Source: Variibacter gotjawalensis (GTDB lineage Bacteria > Pseudomonadota > Alphaproteobacteria > Rhizobiales > Xanthobacteraceae). Taken from it: a DNA stretch of 64,000 nt. The position numbers and the translations under genes are program-made. The DNA is taken from assembly GCF_002355335.1 (NCBI RefSeq), contig NZ_AP014946.1, forward strand, positions 3,735,501 through 3,799,500, read 5' to 3'. The notes under the pieces were generated by a model that saw nothing but the letters and a program-made list of their open reading frames with translations, made no database searches and had not been told where the DNA came from. Of the stretch, positions 1-9,072 are shown piece by piece; position 1 is the stretch's first letter, and each line of letters starts with the position of its first letter.

Positions 1-78
1 GCGTGGCTGGATCGCATTCGCGCGCTGCCCGGCTGGGTGCATCCTTACGAACTGATGCCGGGGCACCCGCTGAAGTAG
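1..78 (+). CDS. C-terminal fragment, probably a glutathione S-transferase (5' end outside window)
   Basis: An open frame runs from the first base to a TAG at 76-78 and encodes 25 residues. The stretch WLDRIRALPGW resembles the last helix of many GST-fold proteins, where a Trp-Leu-x-Arg-Val/Ile pattern precedes a short tail. Only the last few percent of the protein is visible, so the assignment is tentative. It converges on the thioesterase gene that follows. Confidence 0.45.
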   Translation, partial: AWLDRIRALPGWVHPYELMPGHPLK

Positions 79-87
79 GCGTGAGCC

Positions 88-516
88 TTACTGGAACTCG
101 ACCGTCATCATCGTCGCGGTGATGAGCGCGATATGTTTGCGCTTGTCGCCCGCGAACGAAAACACATCGCCTTGCGTGACGACGAGACGCCGCCCCGCCC
201 GCACGACGCGACCTTGCGCGATCAGATAGTCGCCTTCCGCTGGTGCAAGGAGATTGAGCTTAAACTCTGCGGTCAGGATGCCCATGTTGAGCGGCATCGT
301 CGTCCGCGCCGCAATGCCGCAAGCCGTATCGGCGATCATCGCGACAATGCCACCGTGCACAAAGCCATGCTGCTGTGTATTGGTGATGTCGTATGGCAGC
401 CGCAGATCGCACTCGCCGGCCGCGAGGTGCGCAATCGTGGCGCCGACCTTCGACATAGCTTTCTGCTGGTCGAAGGTTCGGCGAACCTCGGCGACCAATT
501 CGGGATCGAGAGACAT
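88..516 (-). CDS. PaaI-family hotdog-fold thioesterase
   Basis: Predicted acyl-CoA thioesterase of the PaaI/YbgC hotdog superfamily, 142 aa, cytoplasmic. The hallmark is HGFVHGGIVAMIADTA at residues 50-65, where the HGG turn and the Asp in the following helix form the usual active-site region. The chosen ATG at 516 lies just after the dctM stop at 525. The frame stays open to 576, but those 20 extra residues would overlap dctM and lie outside the normal family length. It is the last gene of the TRAP operon by position, which suggests the imported acid may be handled as a CoA thioester. That link is inference, and the true substrate is unknown. Confidence 0.85.
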   Translation of the reverse strand: MSLDPELVAEVRRTFDQQKAMSKVGATIAHLAAGECDLRLPYDITNTQQHGFVHGGIVAMIADTACGIAARTTMPLNMGILTAEFKLNLLAPAEGDYLIAQGRVVRAGRRLVVTQGDVFSFAGDKRKHIALITATMMTVEFQ

Positions 517-524
517 CGGCTTGC

Positions 525-1844
525 TCAGTTCAGCCAGCGCACGAGCACGAGCGTGATCGAGGGAAAGAGAACGCAAATCGTCAGCCGCACGATGTCGGCT
601 CCGATGTACGGCAGAACGCCCGCGTAAGTACGCGTGATCGGCACATCCTTCGCAATCGACGACACGACGAACACGTTGAGCCCGATGGGTGGCGCCGTCA
701 GCCCGATGCCGACGACCGTCAGCATAAGAATGCCGAACCAGATGCCGACCTCGTCGGGCGGCATGCCGAAGTCGAGCGCGGTGACGATCGGGAAGAACAC
801 AGGCAACGTCAGCAGCATCATAGCAAGCTCGTCCATCACGGCGCCGAGCAGGATGTAGAAGATCATCAGCGCGAACATGATGCCGTACGGCGACAAGCCG
901 GAGCTGGCGACAAGCTCTGCCGCCTTCTGCGGCATCTGCGAGAGCGCGAGGAAAGCGTCAAACACCTCCGCGCCAAGCAGGATCGCGAAAATCATCGCGG
1001 AGGTTTCGGCGGTCTGCAGAAAGCTAAGCTTGAAATCTTCGAAGCTCAGCGAGCGCTGCAGCAGCCCGACCGCGAGCATCGCGACTGTACCAACGGCCGC
1101 CGCCTCTGTCGGCGTAAAGATGCCCGAATAAATGCCGCCGATGACGAGCAGAATGACCAGCAACGCCGGCCATACCGCTATCACCGAACGCACGCGCTCC
1201 GGCCGGTCCATCTTCGGCTGCGTCGGCGCGAGATGCGGACGAAAGCGCACCACTAGAAAGATCACGATGCAGTAGAACGAGACCGCCATCAGTCCCGGAA
1301 TCAGCGCGGCTTGAAACAGCTTCGCGATATTCTGCTCGGTGACGATCGCGTAGACGACGAGAATGATCGACGGCGGGATCATCAAATCGACGACGCCACC
1401 GATCGCGATCGTGCCGGTCGCGAAACCACCGTCGTAGTTGTAACGTCGAAGCTCCGGCAGCGCCGCGCGGCCGAACGTGGCCGTCGTCGCGACCGACGAC
1501 CCGCAGATCGCGCCGAACACGGTGCAAGCCGCGATCACCGCGTAAGCGAGACCGCCGCGCATATGTCCGATCAGCGCACGCGCCGCCGCGAACAGATCGC
1601 GCGCGAGACCTGAGCGCTCCGCAAACGCGCCCATCAGAATGAACAGCGGGATGACAGACAGCGTGTAGTTCGAGAACAGATAGTATGGCGTCGACTTCAT
1701 GTAGTTGAGGAACGTCCCCCAACCCGCGAGGTAGATATAACCAAGACTTCCGGTTGCCAGCATCGCAAGCGCGATCGGCATCCGGATCGCGATGAGCGCG
1801 AGCATGCCGACGAAGGCGATGCCGGCAACGCCGAGTGTGCTCAT
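525..1844 (-). CDS. dctM: TRAP transporter large permease subunit DctM
   Basis: Large membrane subunit of a tripartite ATP-independent periplasmic transporter, 439 aa, inner membrane, about 12 hydrophobic helices. Family signatures are present: GAICGSSVAT at 111-120 and MIPPSI at 155-160, which in DctM proteins line the substrate/sodium path. The start ATG at 1844 overlaps the dctQ stop in an ATGA arrangement, so translation is probably coupled. An upstream in-frame extension to 1931 is out of place and basic, and I discard it. With the adjacent dctQ and dctP this makes a complete TRAP system, the only complete one in the window. Confidence 0.95.
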   Translation of the reverse strand: MSTLGVAGIAFVGMLALIAIRMPIALAMLATGSLGYIYLAGWGTFLNYMKSTPYYLFSNYTLSVIPLFILMGAFAERSGLARDLFAAARALIGHMRGGLAYAVIAACTVFGAICGSSVATTATFGRAALPELRRYNYDGGFATGTIAIGGVVDLMIPPSIILVVYAIVTEQNIAKLFQAALIPGLMAVSFYCIVIFLVVRFRPHLAPTQPKMDRPERVRSVIAVWPALLVILLVIGGIYSGIFTPTEAAAVGTVAMLAVGLLQRSLSFEDFKLSFLQTAETSAMIFAILLGAEVFDAFLALSQMPQKAAELVASSGLSPYGIMFALMIFYILLGAVMDELAMMLLTLPVFFPIVTALDFGMPPDEVGIWFGILMLTVVGIGLTAPPIGLNVFVVSSIAKDVPITRTYAGVLPYIGADIVRLTICVLFPSITLVLVRWLN

Positions 1845-2338
1845 ACGCCGCTCCGCATGCGGCGCGCCGCAGTCGCGAAAGCAACGAAGGTCAGGAAGAT
1901 ACCCATCACGGCGCACGCGCCGATCGCCCAACCAGTCGGTAGGCCGAGGATCATCGAAACGGTGTTGGAGCGCAGCGTGTCACCTGCGCCGACGAGCAGG
2001 CGCCACGCGACGATCGCCATGACGAGGCCGTAGACAATATCCCACAAGGCATCGAGCCCGCGCTGCACGCTCTCCGGCAACCACGTCGTGAACGTATCGA
2101 CCATGATGTTGCCGCGGTGCCATTGGCAGAGCGGCAGGAACGCAAAGACCGAGAGCGCGGTCGCGATCTGCACCAGCTCGATATCGCCCGGCACAGCGCT
2201 GTCGGCGAATTTGCGCAATGCGACGCTGACGCAAACCATCACGGCTGCCGACAGCATGAGGCAGCCACCGAGGATGGCGAGCCCGGCCGCAATGCCACCG
2301 AGCAGCGCCTTGTCGCTCGAGAGTGGCCCCTCGCTCAC
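1841..2338 (-). CDS. dctQ: TRAP transporter small permease subunit DctQ
   Basis: Small membrane subunit of the TRAP transporter, 165 aa, with four hydrophobic helices, as usual for DctQ. It carries the conserved interior motif around LPLCQWHRGNI near residues 70-80. DctQ pairs with DctM in the inner membrane and is needed for uptake. It begins six bases after the dctP stop and ends overlapping the dctM start, so P-Q-M are one transcription unit in that order on the minus strand. Confidence 0.93.
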   Translation of the reverse strand: MSEGPLSSDKALLGGIAAGLAILGGCLMLSAAVMVCVSVALRKFADSAVPGDIELVQIATALSVFAFLPLCQWHRGNIMVDTFTTWLPESVQRGLDALWDIVYGLVMAIVAWRLLVGAGDTLRSNTVSMILGLPTGWAIGACAVMGIFLTFVAFATAARRMRSGV

Positions 2339-2344
2339 GCGCTT

Positions 2345-3397
2345 TTATGCCTTCTCGTATTTGGCAACGAGCGCGCGCGCATTGGCGAGCAGCTTCTCGC
2401 CGTCGATGCCCTTGTCCTTCGCGGCCTTGACCCAAGCCTCGATCACCGGCTCGGTCGCTTTCTTCCAGCGTGCCGCCTCTTCCTGGTTGATCGACGCGAC
2501 GGTGTTGCCGCGCTTGCGCACCATCTCCTCGACCGCCTTCGCCTGATCGTCCCACATTTGGCCGGCCATCTGCGCGACGACCTGGCCCGAGTTTGCGTCG
2601 ATGACCTTCTTGAGATCATCCGGCAAGCTTTCGTACTTCGCTTTGTTCATCGCGAGCACGAAGGATGCCGTGTAAAGCGTCGGCGAACCGGCAATCTCGG
2701 TATGGAATTTTAGCAATTCTTGCACCTTCACGGCGGGTACCACTTCCCACGGAATGACCGCGCCATCGAGCACGCGCTGCGCCAGCGACTCCGGCAGCTG
2801 CGGCAATGGCATCGGAATTCCGTTGGCGCCGAGTGCTTTCAGCGCCTCGCCGGCAAGACGCGTCGGCGAACGCAGCTTGAGGCCCTTGAGGTCTTCCATC
2901 TTGGTTATGGCTTTGCCGGTGTGGATCACGCCGTGGTCGTGCGACCATGCGCAGATGATCTTCGTCTCGGCGAACTCGTCGCGGAACTGGCCGGTGTCGA
3001 AGAGCTCCTGCGTCGCCTTCGCGTTCGGAATGCCGCGCTTGGCGGCAACGAACGGCAGCTCCATCACTTCGATCGACGGGAAGCGCCCCGGCGTGTTGCC
3101 CGGCAAGGTCCAGACGAGGTCGGCGACGCCATCGCGCGCCTGATCGTAAAGCTGCGGCGGCGTGCCGCCGAGCTGCATCGAGGGGAAGATGTCGATCTTG
3201 ATGCGGCCGCCCGATTCGGTCTGCACCTTGTTGACCCACGGCACCCACAGCTTGGAATGGGCGTTGGAGACCGGCGGCAGAAAGTGGTGGAACTTCAGCG
3301 TCACCTGCGGCGACTGCGCGAAGCCGGATTTGGCTACGGCCGGCATGGCAACCGCAGCGCCGGCGAACTTCAAGAATTGACGACGTGCAAAAGTCAT
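2345..3397 (-). CDS. dctP: TRAP transporter periplasmic binding protein DctP
   Basis: Extracytoplasmic solute receptor, 350 aa. The N-terminus RRQFLKFAGAAVA followed by a hydrophobic stretch ending in FAQ is a twin-arginine-like export signal. The body matches the DctP family: a KFHHFLPP start of the mature protein, a DLKGLKLRSPT segment, and the conserved region around the substrate-contacting Arg. It belongs to a C4-dicarboxylate-like subgroup clearly different from the four other binding proteins in this window, which all share a PYDDEKLGF signature. A Shine-Dalgarno GGGAGAGAG precedes the ATG. It sits first in the operon with dctQ and dctM. The substrate is unknown, though an organic acid is likely. 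Confidence 0.94.
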   Translation of the reverse strand: MTFARRQFLKFAGAAVAMPAVAKSGFAQSPQVTLKFHHFLPPVSNAHSKLWVPWVNKVQTESGGRIKIDIFPSMQLGGTPPQLYDQARDGVADLVWTLPGNTPGRFPSIEVMELPFVAAKRGIPNAKATQELFDTGQFRDEFAETKIICAWSHDHGVIHTGKAITKMEDLKGLKLRSPTRLAGEALKALGANGIPMPLPQLPESLAQRVLDGAVIPWEVVPAVKVQELLKFHTEIAGSPTLYTASFVLAMNKAKYESLPDDLKKVIDANSGQVVAQMAGQMWDDQAKAVEEMVRKRGNTVASINQEEAARWKKATEPVIEAWVKAAKDKGIDGEKLLANARALVAKYEKA

Positions 3398-3539
3398 GGA
3401 TGCTCTCTCCCCTGTCGCCGGTTCGGCCGGCGCGTCTTATTATTGTTGAGCCTACTGAAACTCCGCATACACCGCCACGCCCACGGGCGCCAGCCACGCA
3501 GGTTTTACCGACCCGGAAGCGGAATTCGCTGGGATAAAG

Positions 3540-4445
3540 TCAGTGCCGGGTCGGCGGCTGGTTCTCGGTCGGCTCGCCGGCAGGCAAACCGGTCGGATCG
3601 GCCGACGGCGCCGGCCCCGGAACGGAGGCGTCCGGCTTGCGCAGCGAAGCCTCGTGCTCGGCCGCGAGTCGCTTGTAGTAGGCGACGCCGAACGGAAGGC
3701 TGCCGAGATACGCCACCGTCAGCACCGCAAGCAGCGCCCAGGGGTAGCTGATCAACAGTGCCACCGCGAGAATGACGACCACGATCAGCGGCAGCACGAG
3801 TTCGGTCGAAACGCGCTTGCCGACTTTTTTGCCCGAAAACACCGGCACCCGCGACACCATCAAGAAAGCCACGGCGAGCGTATACAGGCAAGTGAACCAG
3901 ATGAGGGTCTTTCCCTTCGGCAAATCGAGGAAGAAGAGATAGATCGGCAGCAGCACGACCAGTGCGCCCATCGGCGCCGGCATGCCGGTGAAGAAGTTCG
4001 CCGCATACGGCGGCTTGTTCGGATCGTCGATCTGCACGTTGAAGCGCGCGAGACGCAGCGCCGCCGCGATCGCGAAGATCATCGCGGCGATCCAGCCCGC
4101 GTTACCGATTTCGTGCAGGCCCCAGAACCAGAGGATAAGGCCCGGCGCGACTCCGAAGTTGAAGAAGTCCGCGAGGCTGTCGAGTTCGGCGCCGAAACGC
4201 GACGTACCCTTCAGCATCCGCGCGACGCGACCGTCGATGCCGTCGAGCGCGGCCGCAAACACGATCGCGGCGAGCGCGTATTCGAGCTTGCCTTCGACCG
4301 CCATGCGGATGCCGGTCAGACCGGCACATAGAGCGAGCAGCGTGATGACGTTGGGCACGAGCAGGCGCACCGGAATGGCGCGGAACCTCGCCCGGCGGGC
4401 TTCGCGGCGCTCGGCCGCACGAAGGATTTTATCTTCTCGGCGCAT
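3540..4445 (-). CDS. pssA: CDP-diacylglycerol--serine O-phosphatidyltransferase
   Basis: Makes phosphatidylserine from CDP-diacylglycerol and serine at the inner membrane, the first dedicated step to phosphatidylethanolamine. The CDP-alcohol phosphotransferase motif is complete: D71-G72, A75-R76, G85, D89, D93 with exact spacing. It is 301 aa with about eight hydrophobic segments. The N-terminus is highly basic, and the C-terminal 40 residues are a Pro/Ala/Glu-rich tail likely to be disordered. It lies 95 bases downstream of psd on the same strand, so the two consecutive enzymes of the pathway are clustered, as is usual in rhizobia. Confidence 0.96.
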   Translation of the reverse strand: MRREDKILRAAERREARRARFRAIPVRLLVPNVITLLALCAGLTGIRMAVEGKLEYALAAIVFAAALDGIDGRVARMLKGTSRFGAELDSLADFFNFGVAPGLILWFWGLHEIGNAGWIAAMIFAIAAALRLARFNVQIDDPNKPPYAANFFTGMPAPMGALVVLLPIYLFFLDLPKGKTLIWFTCLYTLAVAFLMVSRVPVFSGKKVGKRVSTELVLPLIVVVILAVALLISYPWALLAVLTVAYLGSLPFGVAYYKRLAAEHEASLRKPDASVPGPAPSADPTGLPAGEPTENQPPTRH

Positions 4446-4540
4446 TCTAGGACTATAACGCGCTTGAGGCCGGATCGCTACGGCATGCGTGCGGCGAAAT
4501 TTGCGAGCCTTTGCGGAACCTTAATGGGTCCCGTCAACGC

Positions 4541-5239
4541 TTAGCCCACACGATACGTGGTGTTAGCAGGCCGCGTGCCGAGTTCCGCTAGGATCGTCTC
4601 GCCGGCGAGCGACGTCTGCCCCTCGGATACCATAGGCACCGTGCCGACCGGCATATACACATCGAGCCGCGAGCCGAACCGGATCAGGCCGAAGCGCTCG
4701 CCGATGCCGAGCGCCCCGCCCTCGCGTGTGAAGCAGACGATGCGGCGTGCGACGAGGCCGGCGATCTGGACGACGCCGATCTTCTGCCCACCGGCGTCGA
4801 TCACCAGCGCGTTGCGCTCGTTGTCTTCGCTCGCCTTGTCGAGATCCGCGTTGAGGAACTTGCCGGCGCGATAGACGATGCGATCGACGGTGCCGGCGAC
4901 CGGGCTGCGGTTCACGTGGCAATCGAACACGCTCATGAAGATCGAAACGCGCGGCAGCGGCTGGTCGCCGAGTTCCATCTCTTTCGGCGGCACGAACATG
5001 CCGACCGTGCTGACGCGGCCGTCGGCCGGCGACACGACGAGGCCGGGACGCACCGGCGTCACACGCGGCGGATCGCGGAAGAAGTAGCAGCACCAGCCAG
5101 TGAGGAAGAGACCGATCCAGCCGAGCGGCTGCCACAGCCAGAACAGCACCAGCGTCGCCACCGCGAAGATTGCGATGAATGGATAGCCCTCGCGATGGAT
5201 CGGGACCATCTGGTCACGCATGGACGTAACGATCGACAT
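4541..5239 (-). CDS. psd: phosphatidylserine decarboxylase proenzyme
   Basis: Decarboxylates phosphatidylserine to phosphatidylethanolamine. 232 aa from the ATG at 5239; the upstream in-frame extension begins with TTG and adds no family similarity. Membrane-associated through hydrophobic residues 20-50. The conserved DCHVNR block is at 106-111. The Gly-Ser pair at 189-190 ([11 protein letters not shown]) is where the short, rhizobial-type enzymes self-cleave to give a pyruvoyl-bearing alpha subunit. The E. coli-type LGST is replaced by FGS, normal for this subgroup. It is followed by pssA on the same strand. Confidence 0.96.
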   Translation of the reverse strand: MSIVTSMRDQMVPIHREGYPFIAIFAVATLVLFWLWQPLGWIGLFLTGWCCYFFRDPPRVTPVRPGLVVSPADGRVSTVGMFVPPKEMELGDQPLPRVSIFMSVFDCHVNRSPVAGTVDRIVYRAGKFLNADLDKASEDNERNALVIDAGGQKIGVVQIAGLVARRIVCFTREGGALGIGERFGLIRFGSRLDVYMPVGTVPMVSEGQTSLAGETILAELGTRPANTTYRVG

Positions 5240-5320
5240 TCGGCCTCTCTGCTGCGGCGGCAATAGCGCGCGGCCCTTCTACTCCGCAGCCCTATTTCAG
5301 GCAAATCGACTCACCTCAGC

Positions 5321-5411
5321 CGTCATGGCCCGCTTTATGCGGGCCATCCACGTCTTTCGTCGAGCGCAGAAAAGGAAGACGTGGATGGCCCGGACAAGCC
5401 GGGTCATGACG
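5321..5411. repeat. composite palindromic intergenic repeat (CGTCATGGCC family, long form)
   Basis: A nested inverted repeat between psd and the ABC exporter. The outer arms begin CGTCATGGCCCG (5321) and end GGGTCATGACG (5411). Inside, a perfect 15-bp arm GGCCATCCACGTCTT at 5342-5356 pairs with AAGACGTGGATGGCC at 5376-5390 around a 19-base loop. A second, shorter copy of the outer palindrome lies at 47050-47080. It probably folds into a strong stem at the 3' end of the ABC-exporter transcript. Confidence 0.8.
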
Positions 5412-5419
5412 AAGTGGCG

Positions 5420-7360
5420 CTACTTCACTGTGACAGTGGGCCGATCCGGCACGACGGCATCGGCACGCGCGGGTTCTGCAACCGCCGGTGGATTCCGGTT
5501 GGGGGCGACGGGTTCCTCTTCGACACGCGCGAGCAGTTCGCGGGCCTGCTGCGCCTCGCGCTGGCGGTTCCACATGCCGGCGTAGAGTCCGCCCTGCGCC
5601 AACAGTTCGGTGTGCGTGCCGCGCTCTGCAATCAAACCGTCGTCGAGAACGATGATCTCGTCGGCGCCGATCACCGTCGACAACCGATGCGCGATGGTCA
5701 GCGTCGTGCGATTCTGCGACACACGGTCGAGCGCGTCCTGGATTTCCTTCTCGGTGTAGCTATCGAGCGCCGAAGTCGCCTCGTCGAGCACGAGGATCGG
5801 CGGCGATTTGAGAATCGTGCGCGCAATCGCGACGCGCTGCTTCTCGCCGCCCGACAGCTTCAGCCCACGCTCGCCGACCTCCGTCTCGTAGCCTTGCGGG
5901 GAGCGGCGGATGAAGTCATCGATCTGCGCAAGCTCGGCAGCAGCCTCAACCTCCGCATCCGTCGCTTCCCAACGCCCGTAGCGAATGTTGTAGCGGATGG
6001 TGTCGTTGAACAGCACCGTATCCTGCGGGACCATACCGATCGCGCCGCGCAGCGAGAGCTGCGTTACATCACGAATGTCCTGCCCGTCGATCGTGATGCG
6101 GCCACCGGTGACTTCGTAAAAGCGGAACAAAAGGCGCGAGATCGTCGACTTGCCGGCGCCCGATGGCCCGACGATCGCGACCGTCTTCCCGGCCGGCACT
6201 TCGAAAGAGATGCCCTTCAGGATCGGCCGATCCGGCTGATACGCGAAGCGCACATCCTCGAATTTGACGCCGGCCCGGGCGACACGCAGCGGCTGCGCAC
6301 CCGGCGGATCCTTGATCTCCGTATCGCGCATCAGGATCGTGAACATCGACTCGATGTCGATGATCGCTTGTTTGATCTCGCGATACAGCATGCCCATGAG
6401 ATTGAGCGGCTGATACAGCTGGATCATCATCGCGTTGATCATGACGAAATCGCCGACCGTATTCGTGGCCTGCGAGATTCCGTACGCGCACATCACCATC
6501 GCGGTCGCGAGACCTGCCGTGTAGATCACCGCCTGCCCGGCATTCAGCACCGCGAGCGACGTGTAAGCCTGTACGCTGGCGCGCTCGTAGCGCTCCATCG
6601 ATTTATCGTAACGCTCGGACTCGCGCTTCTCGGCCGTGAAGTATTTGACCGTTTCGTAATTCAGCAGCGAGTCGATCGCCTTGGTATTCGCCTCGGTGTC
6701 GCTATCGTTCATCCGGCGGCGGATGTTGATGCGCCATTCCGTCGCGAAATACGTGAACCCCGTATAGATGCCGACTGTCGCCAGCACGACGACGACATAG
6801 CGCCAGTCGAACATGTAGAGCAGCACGCCCGCGATCAGCACGACTTCCAGGATCGTCGGAGCGAGCTGAAGGATGACCATGCGCACGATCGTCTCGATGC
6901 CGTTGCGGCCGCGCTCGAGAACGCGAGTCAGCCCACCGGTCTTGCGCTCGAGATGAAAGCGCAGCGACAGATCGTGCATGTGCCGGAAGGTCAGGTTCGC
7001 GAGGCGCCGCACCGCATGCATCGCGACCTTCGCGAACATGCCGTCGCGCGCTTGCGTAAGCAGTGCCATGACGACGCGCGTCAGGCCGTAAGCGATCGTC
7101 ATCGCAATCGCGAGGGCAGCAACACTCATGCCGACCGTGAACGGCCCGCTCGGATGGCCGGACAACGCGTCCGTGGCCCATTTGAAGGTGAACGGCACCG
7201 CCATCGTCGCGAGCTTGCCGGCCGCCAGCAGCAGCACGGCCCACAACACACGCCGCTTAAGGTCGGCGCGCTCGTGCGGCCAGATATACGGCCACAGCCG
7301 CGTAAGCGTATTGAGCAGCGTCGCACGCGACAGCGGGTCGTCCTGAGGCTTGTCGGTCAT
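5420..7360 (-). CDS. Atm1-type ABC exporter (fused permease and ATPase)
   Basis: A half-transporter of 646 aa: a six-helix membrane domain (about residues 40-340) followed by an ATPase domain. Walker A GPSGAGKST is at 398-406; the signature LSGGEKQR and Walker B ILVLDEATSALD follow. NYETVKYFTAEKRE in the membrane domain and GGLTRVLERGRNGI are characteristic of the Atm1/HMT1 branch, which exports glutathione-linked or persulfide compounds tied to iron-sulfur maturation or heavy-metal detoxification. Start ATG at 7360; a 33-residue upstream extension is rejected. About 20 extra residues at the C-terminus are rich in Pro and Ala. Transcribed away from the LOG-family gene. Confidence 0.93.
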   Translation of the reverse strand: MTDKPQDDPLSRATLLNTLTRLWPYIWPHERADLKRRVLWAVLLLAAGKLATMAVPFTFKWATDALSGHPSGPFTVGMSVAALAIAMTIAYGLTRVVMALLTQARDGMFAKVAMHAVRRLANLTFRHMHDLSLRFHLERKTGGLTRVLERGRNGIETIVRMVILQLAPTILEVVLIAGVLLYMFDWRYVVVVLATVGIYTGFTYFATEWRINIRRRMNDSDTEANTKAIDSLLNYETVKYFTAEKRESERYDKSMERYERASVQAYTSLAVLNAGQAVIYTAGLATAMVMCAYGISQATNTVGDFVMINAMMIQLYQPLNLMGMLYREIKQAIIDIESMFTILMRDTEIKDPPGAQPLRVARAGVKFEDVRFAYQPDRPILKGISFEVPAGKTVAIVGPSGAGKSTISRLLFRFYEVTGGRITIDGQDIRDVTQLSLRGAIGMVPQDTVLFNDTIRYNIRYGRWEATDAEVEAAAELAQIDDFIRRSPQGYETEVGERGLKLSGGEKQRVAIARTILKSPPILVLDEATSALDSYTEKEIQDALDRVSQNRTTLTIAHRLSTVIGADEIIVLDDGLIAERGTHTELLAQGGLYAGMWNRQREAQQARELLARVEEEPVAPNRNPPAVAEPARADAVVPDRPTVTVK

Positions 7361-7522
7361 GAGGCTGCTTGGGAAGTCCTGACGCGGCGTGGAGTTACGC
7401 CGCCAGTCACAATATAGTCGTTCTAATCGCCGAGTCTCAGGGGCGAGGCAACCGTACACGCCTGTTTACGGCTATCATCGCACCTCTGGCCCGTCGCGCT
7501 GCAGCGCACCATATGGGGTAGA

Positions 7523-8131
7523 ATGAAGAATATTAAATCCGTTTGCGTTTATTGCGGCTCTAGCCCCGGCTCCAATCCCTCATTCATCAATGCTGCGCAT
7601 CGCTTCGGCGCAATCCTTGCCGAGAACGATGTGCGCCTCGTCTACGGCGGCGGCTCCGTTGGCATGATGGGCGCTGTCGCGGCCTCGGCGATGCAGGGTG
7701 GCGGCAAGGTCACCGGCATCATCCCGGAATTTCTGATCAATCGCGAAAAGCCGATGTTCGAGGGTTACGAGGTGATCGTCACACCCGACATGCACACCCG
7801 TAAGCAGGCGATGTTCGAACACGCCGACGCGTTCGTCGCACTGCCGGGCGGCGTCGGCACGCTCGAAGAACTCGTCGAGCAGATGACGTGGGCGCAGCTC
7901 GGCCGCCACCAGAAACCGATCCTCACCGCGAATATCGACGGGTTCTGGAACCCACTGCAGGCATTGCTCGATCACATGTCGCAGACGCAGTTCATCAGGC
8001 CCGGCCTGCAGGTGCGCCTGCTCAGCGCCGACAATGTCGAAGACATTTTGCCGAAGCTCGAAGCCGCCGCCGTTCCGGCCTCGACGCAGGAGAAAGCACG
8101 CACGGCCGAAGCCATGCAGGAGCGCATGTAG
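7523..8131 (+). CDS. LOG-family (TIGR00730-type) nucleotide 5'-monophosphate phosphoribohydrolase
   Basis: Rossmann-fold protein of 202 aa in the LOG family. Members cleave the N-glycosidic bond of nucleoside monophosphates, including cytokinin riboside phosphates in plant-associated bacteria and AMP or related substrates elsewhere. The diagnostic PGGVGTLEE is at 108-116, with the catalytic Arg-Lys pair at 93-94 (HTRKQAMFEH). It starts VCVYCGSSPG, also typical. Convergent with the MOSC gene, only five bases separating the two stops. Whether it makes cytokinins cannot be told from sequence. Confidence 0.92.
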   Translation: MKNIKSVCVYCGSSPGSNPSFINAAHRFGAILAENDVRLVYGGGSVGMMGAVAASAMQGGGKVTGIIPEFLINREKPMFEGYEVIVTPDMHTRKQAMFEHADAFVALPGGVGTLEELVEQMTWAQLGRHQKPILTANIDGFWNPLQALLDHMSQTQFIRPGLQVRLLSADNVEDILPKLEAAAVPASTQEKARTAEAMQERM

Positions 8132-8132
8132 T

Positions 8133-8154
8133 CCGCTTAGACCGGCTTAAGCGG
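8133..8154. terminator. hairpin between convergent LOG and MOSC genes
   Basis: Perfect 7-bp stem CCGCTTA (8133-8139) with TAAGCGG (8148-8154) around an 8-base loop, straddling the two convergent stops. No T-run follows on either strand, so it would be a weak intrinsic terminator at best. Confidence 0.35.
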
Positions 8155-8688
8155 CTGGTGAGGCTCAGCGGGAAGTTCGATTGCGATAGGATCGCCCGGC
8201 CGCACATCGCCTGCCGAGACGACCACCGACATCACGCCGGCCTTGCGGATGAGACTGCCGTCCTCCGCTCGCGCGAGCGTTGCCTGCATCAGCCCTTCGC
8301 GAAATCGATCCATCTGGATGCATGGGTTTCGCAGACCCGTGACTTCGACGACGGCTTCCCGTCCTAGCAGCAAACGCGTGCCCATCGGCAGTCCCAAAAG
8401 GTCGATGCCACGCGTCAGCACATTTTCGCCGATGTCGCCGGCCGCGAGTTCGTAGCCTTGCGCGCGTAGTTCATCGAACAACTCGCTGTGGACTAGATGC
8501 ACTTGCCGTAAATTCGGCAGCGTCGGGTTGAATCGCGCGCGTGAGCGATGCTTAACAGTGACGCCGCGGTGCCCGTCGCCATCGACGCCCTCGCCTTCAA
8601 CCAATCGGATCGACAGCTGCGGCGTCTTGCTGAAGTGATGTCCGCGCCGCGCACTGACGGCCAAGATGACAGGGTTCGCTTCCGTCAC
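8137..8688 (-). CDS. MOSC-domain protein
   Basis: 183 aa, a single MOSC (molybdenum-cofactor sulfurase C-terminal) domain. Visible features are the GVDGDGHRG loop near residue 37, DIGENVLTRGIDL in the middle, and the conserved TGLRNPCIQMD region with the invariant Cys of the family near residue 134. MOSC proteins bind sulfur or the molybdenum cofactor and transfer or carry sulfur in oxidised-substrate detoxification. The exact role here is unknown. It starts with GTG, whose last two bases overlap the stop of the VOC gene upstream (GTGA), so the two are co-translated. Confidence 0.9.
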   Translation of the reverse strand: MTEANPVILAVSARRGHHFSKTPQLSIRLVEGEGVDGDGHRGVTVKHRSRARFNPTLPNLRQVHLVHSELFDELRAQGYELAAGDIGENVLTRGIDLLGLPMGTRLLLGREAVVEVTGLRNPCIQMDRFREGLMQATLARAEDGSLIRKAGVMSVVVSAGDVRPGDPIAIELPAEPHQPLKPV

Positions 8689-9056
8689 GAAACGAACGTC
8701 ACGGCTTCGATTCGGTTGCCATCACGGTCGCGCACAAAAGCAGCGTAATAGCCGCCCTCGCCGTCATGCGTCCGCAATCCCGGCGCGCCATCGCTCACGC
8801 CACCATTGGCAAGCGCCGCCGCATGGAACGCGTCCACGACGTCCCTGCTACGCGCGCGCAAGCAGATATGCGCGCCGTCCGGCGCTCCGGTGAAACCGTC
8901 GCGCAGATTGATCCACAGCTCCGCATACTTCTTCCCGAAACCAACCGTCTTCGCCCGGACCTCGAGCTTGGCAAATCCGAGCGGAGCCAGCACGGCCTCG
9001 TAGTAGCGCGTGCTTTCGCCAAGATCGCTCACCGCGATGGAGACGTGATCGATCAT
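8685..9056 (-). CDS. VOC-family (glyoxalase-fold) protein
   Basis: 123 aa forming one vicinal-oxygen-chelate module pair. It opens with MIDHVSIAVSDLGES, with a metal-ligand His at residue 4, and ends with RDRDGNRIEAV, supplying the usual terminal Glu. Members include glyoxalases, dioxygenases and resistance proteins; the substrate cannot be predicted. The ATG at 9056 is clear. The gene is 16 bases downstream of the GNAT gene and overlaps the MOSC gene, making a cysS-GNAT-VOC-MOSC run on the minus strand. Confidence 0.9.
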   Translation of the reverse strand: MIDHVSIAVSDLGESTRYYEAVLAPLGFAKLEVRAKTVGFGKKYAELWINLRDGFTGAPDGAHICLRARSRDVVDAFHAAALANGGVSDGAPGLRTHDGEGGYYAAFVRDRDGNRIEAVTFVS

Positions 9057-9072
9057 GCAGAACGCTCGCGCA

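Noticed and set aside
5381-7417. A 678-codon plus-strand frame opposite the ABC exporter
   Set aside because: Its product is His/Arg/Asp-rich with no motif and is exactly antisense to a clear ABC exporter; it is a typical high-GC shadow frame.
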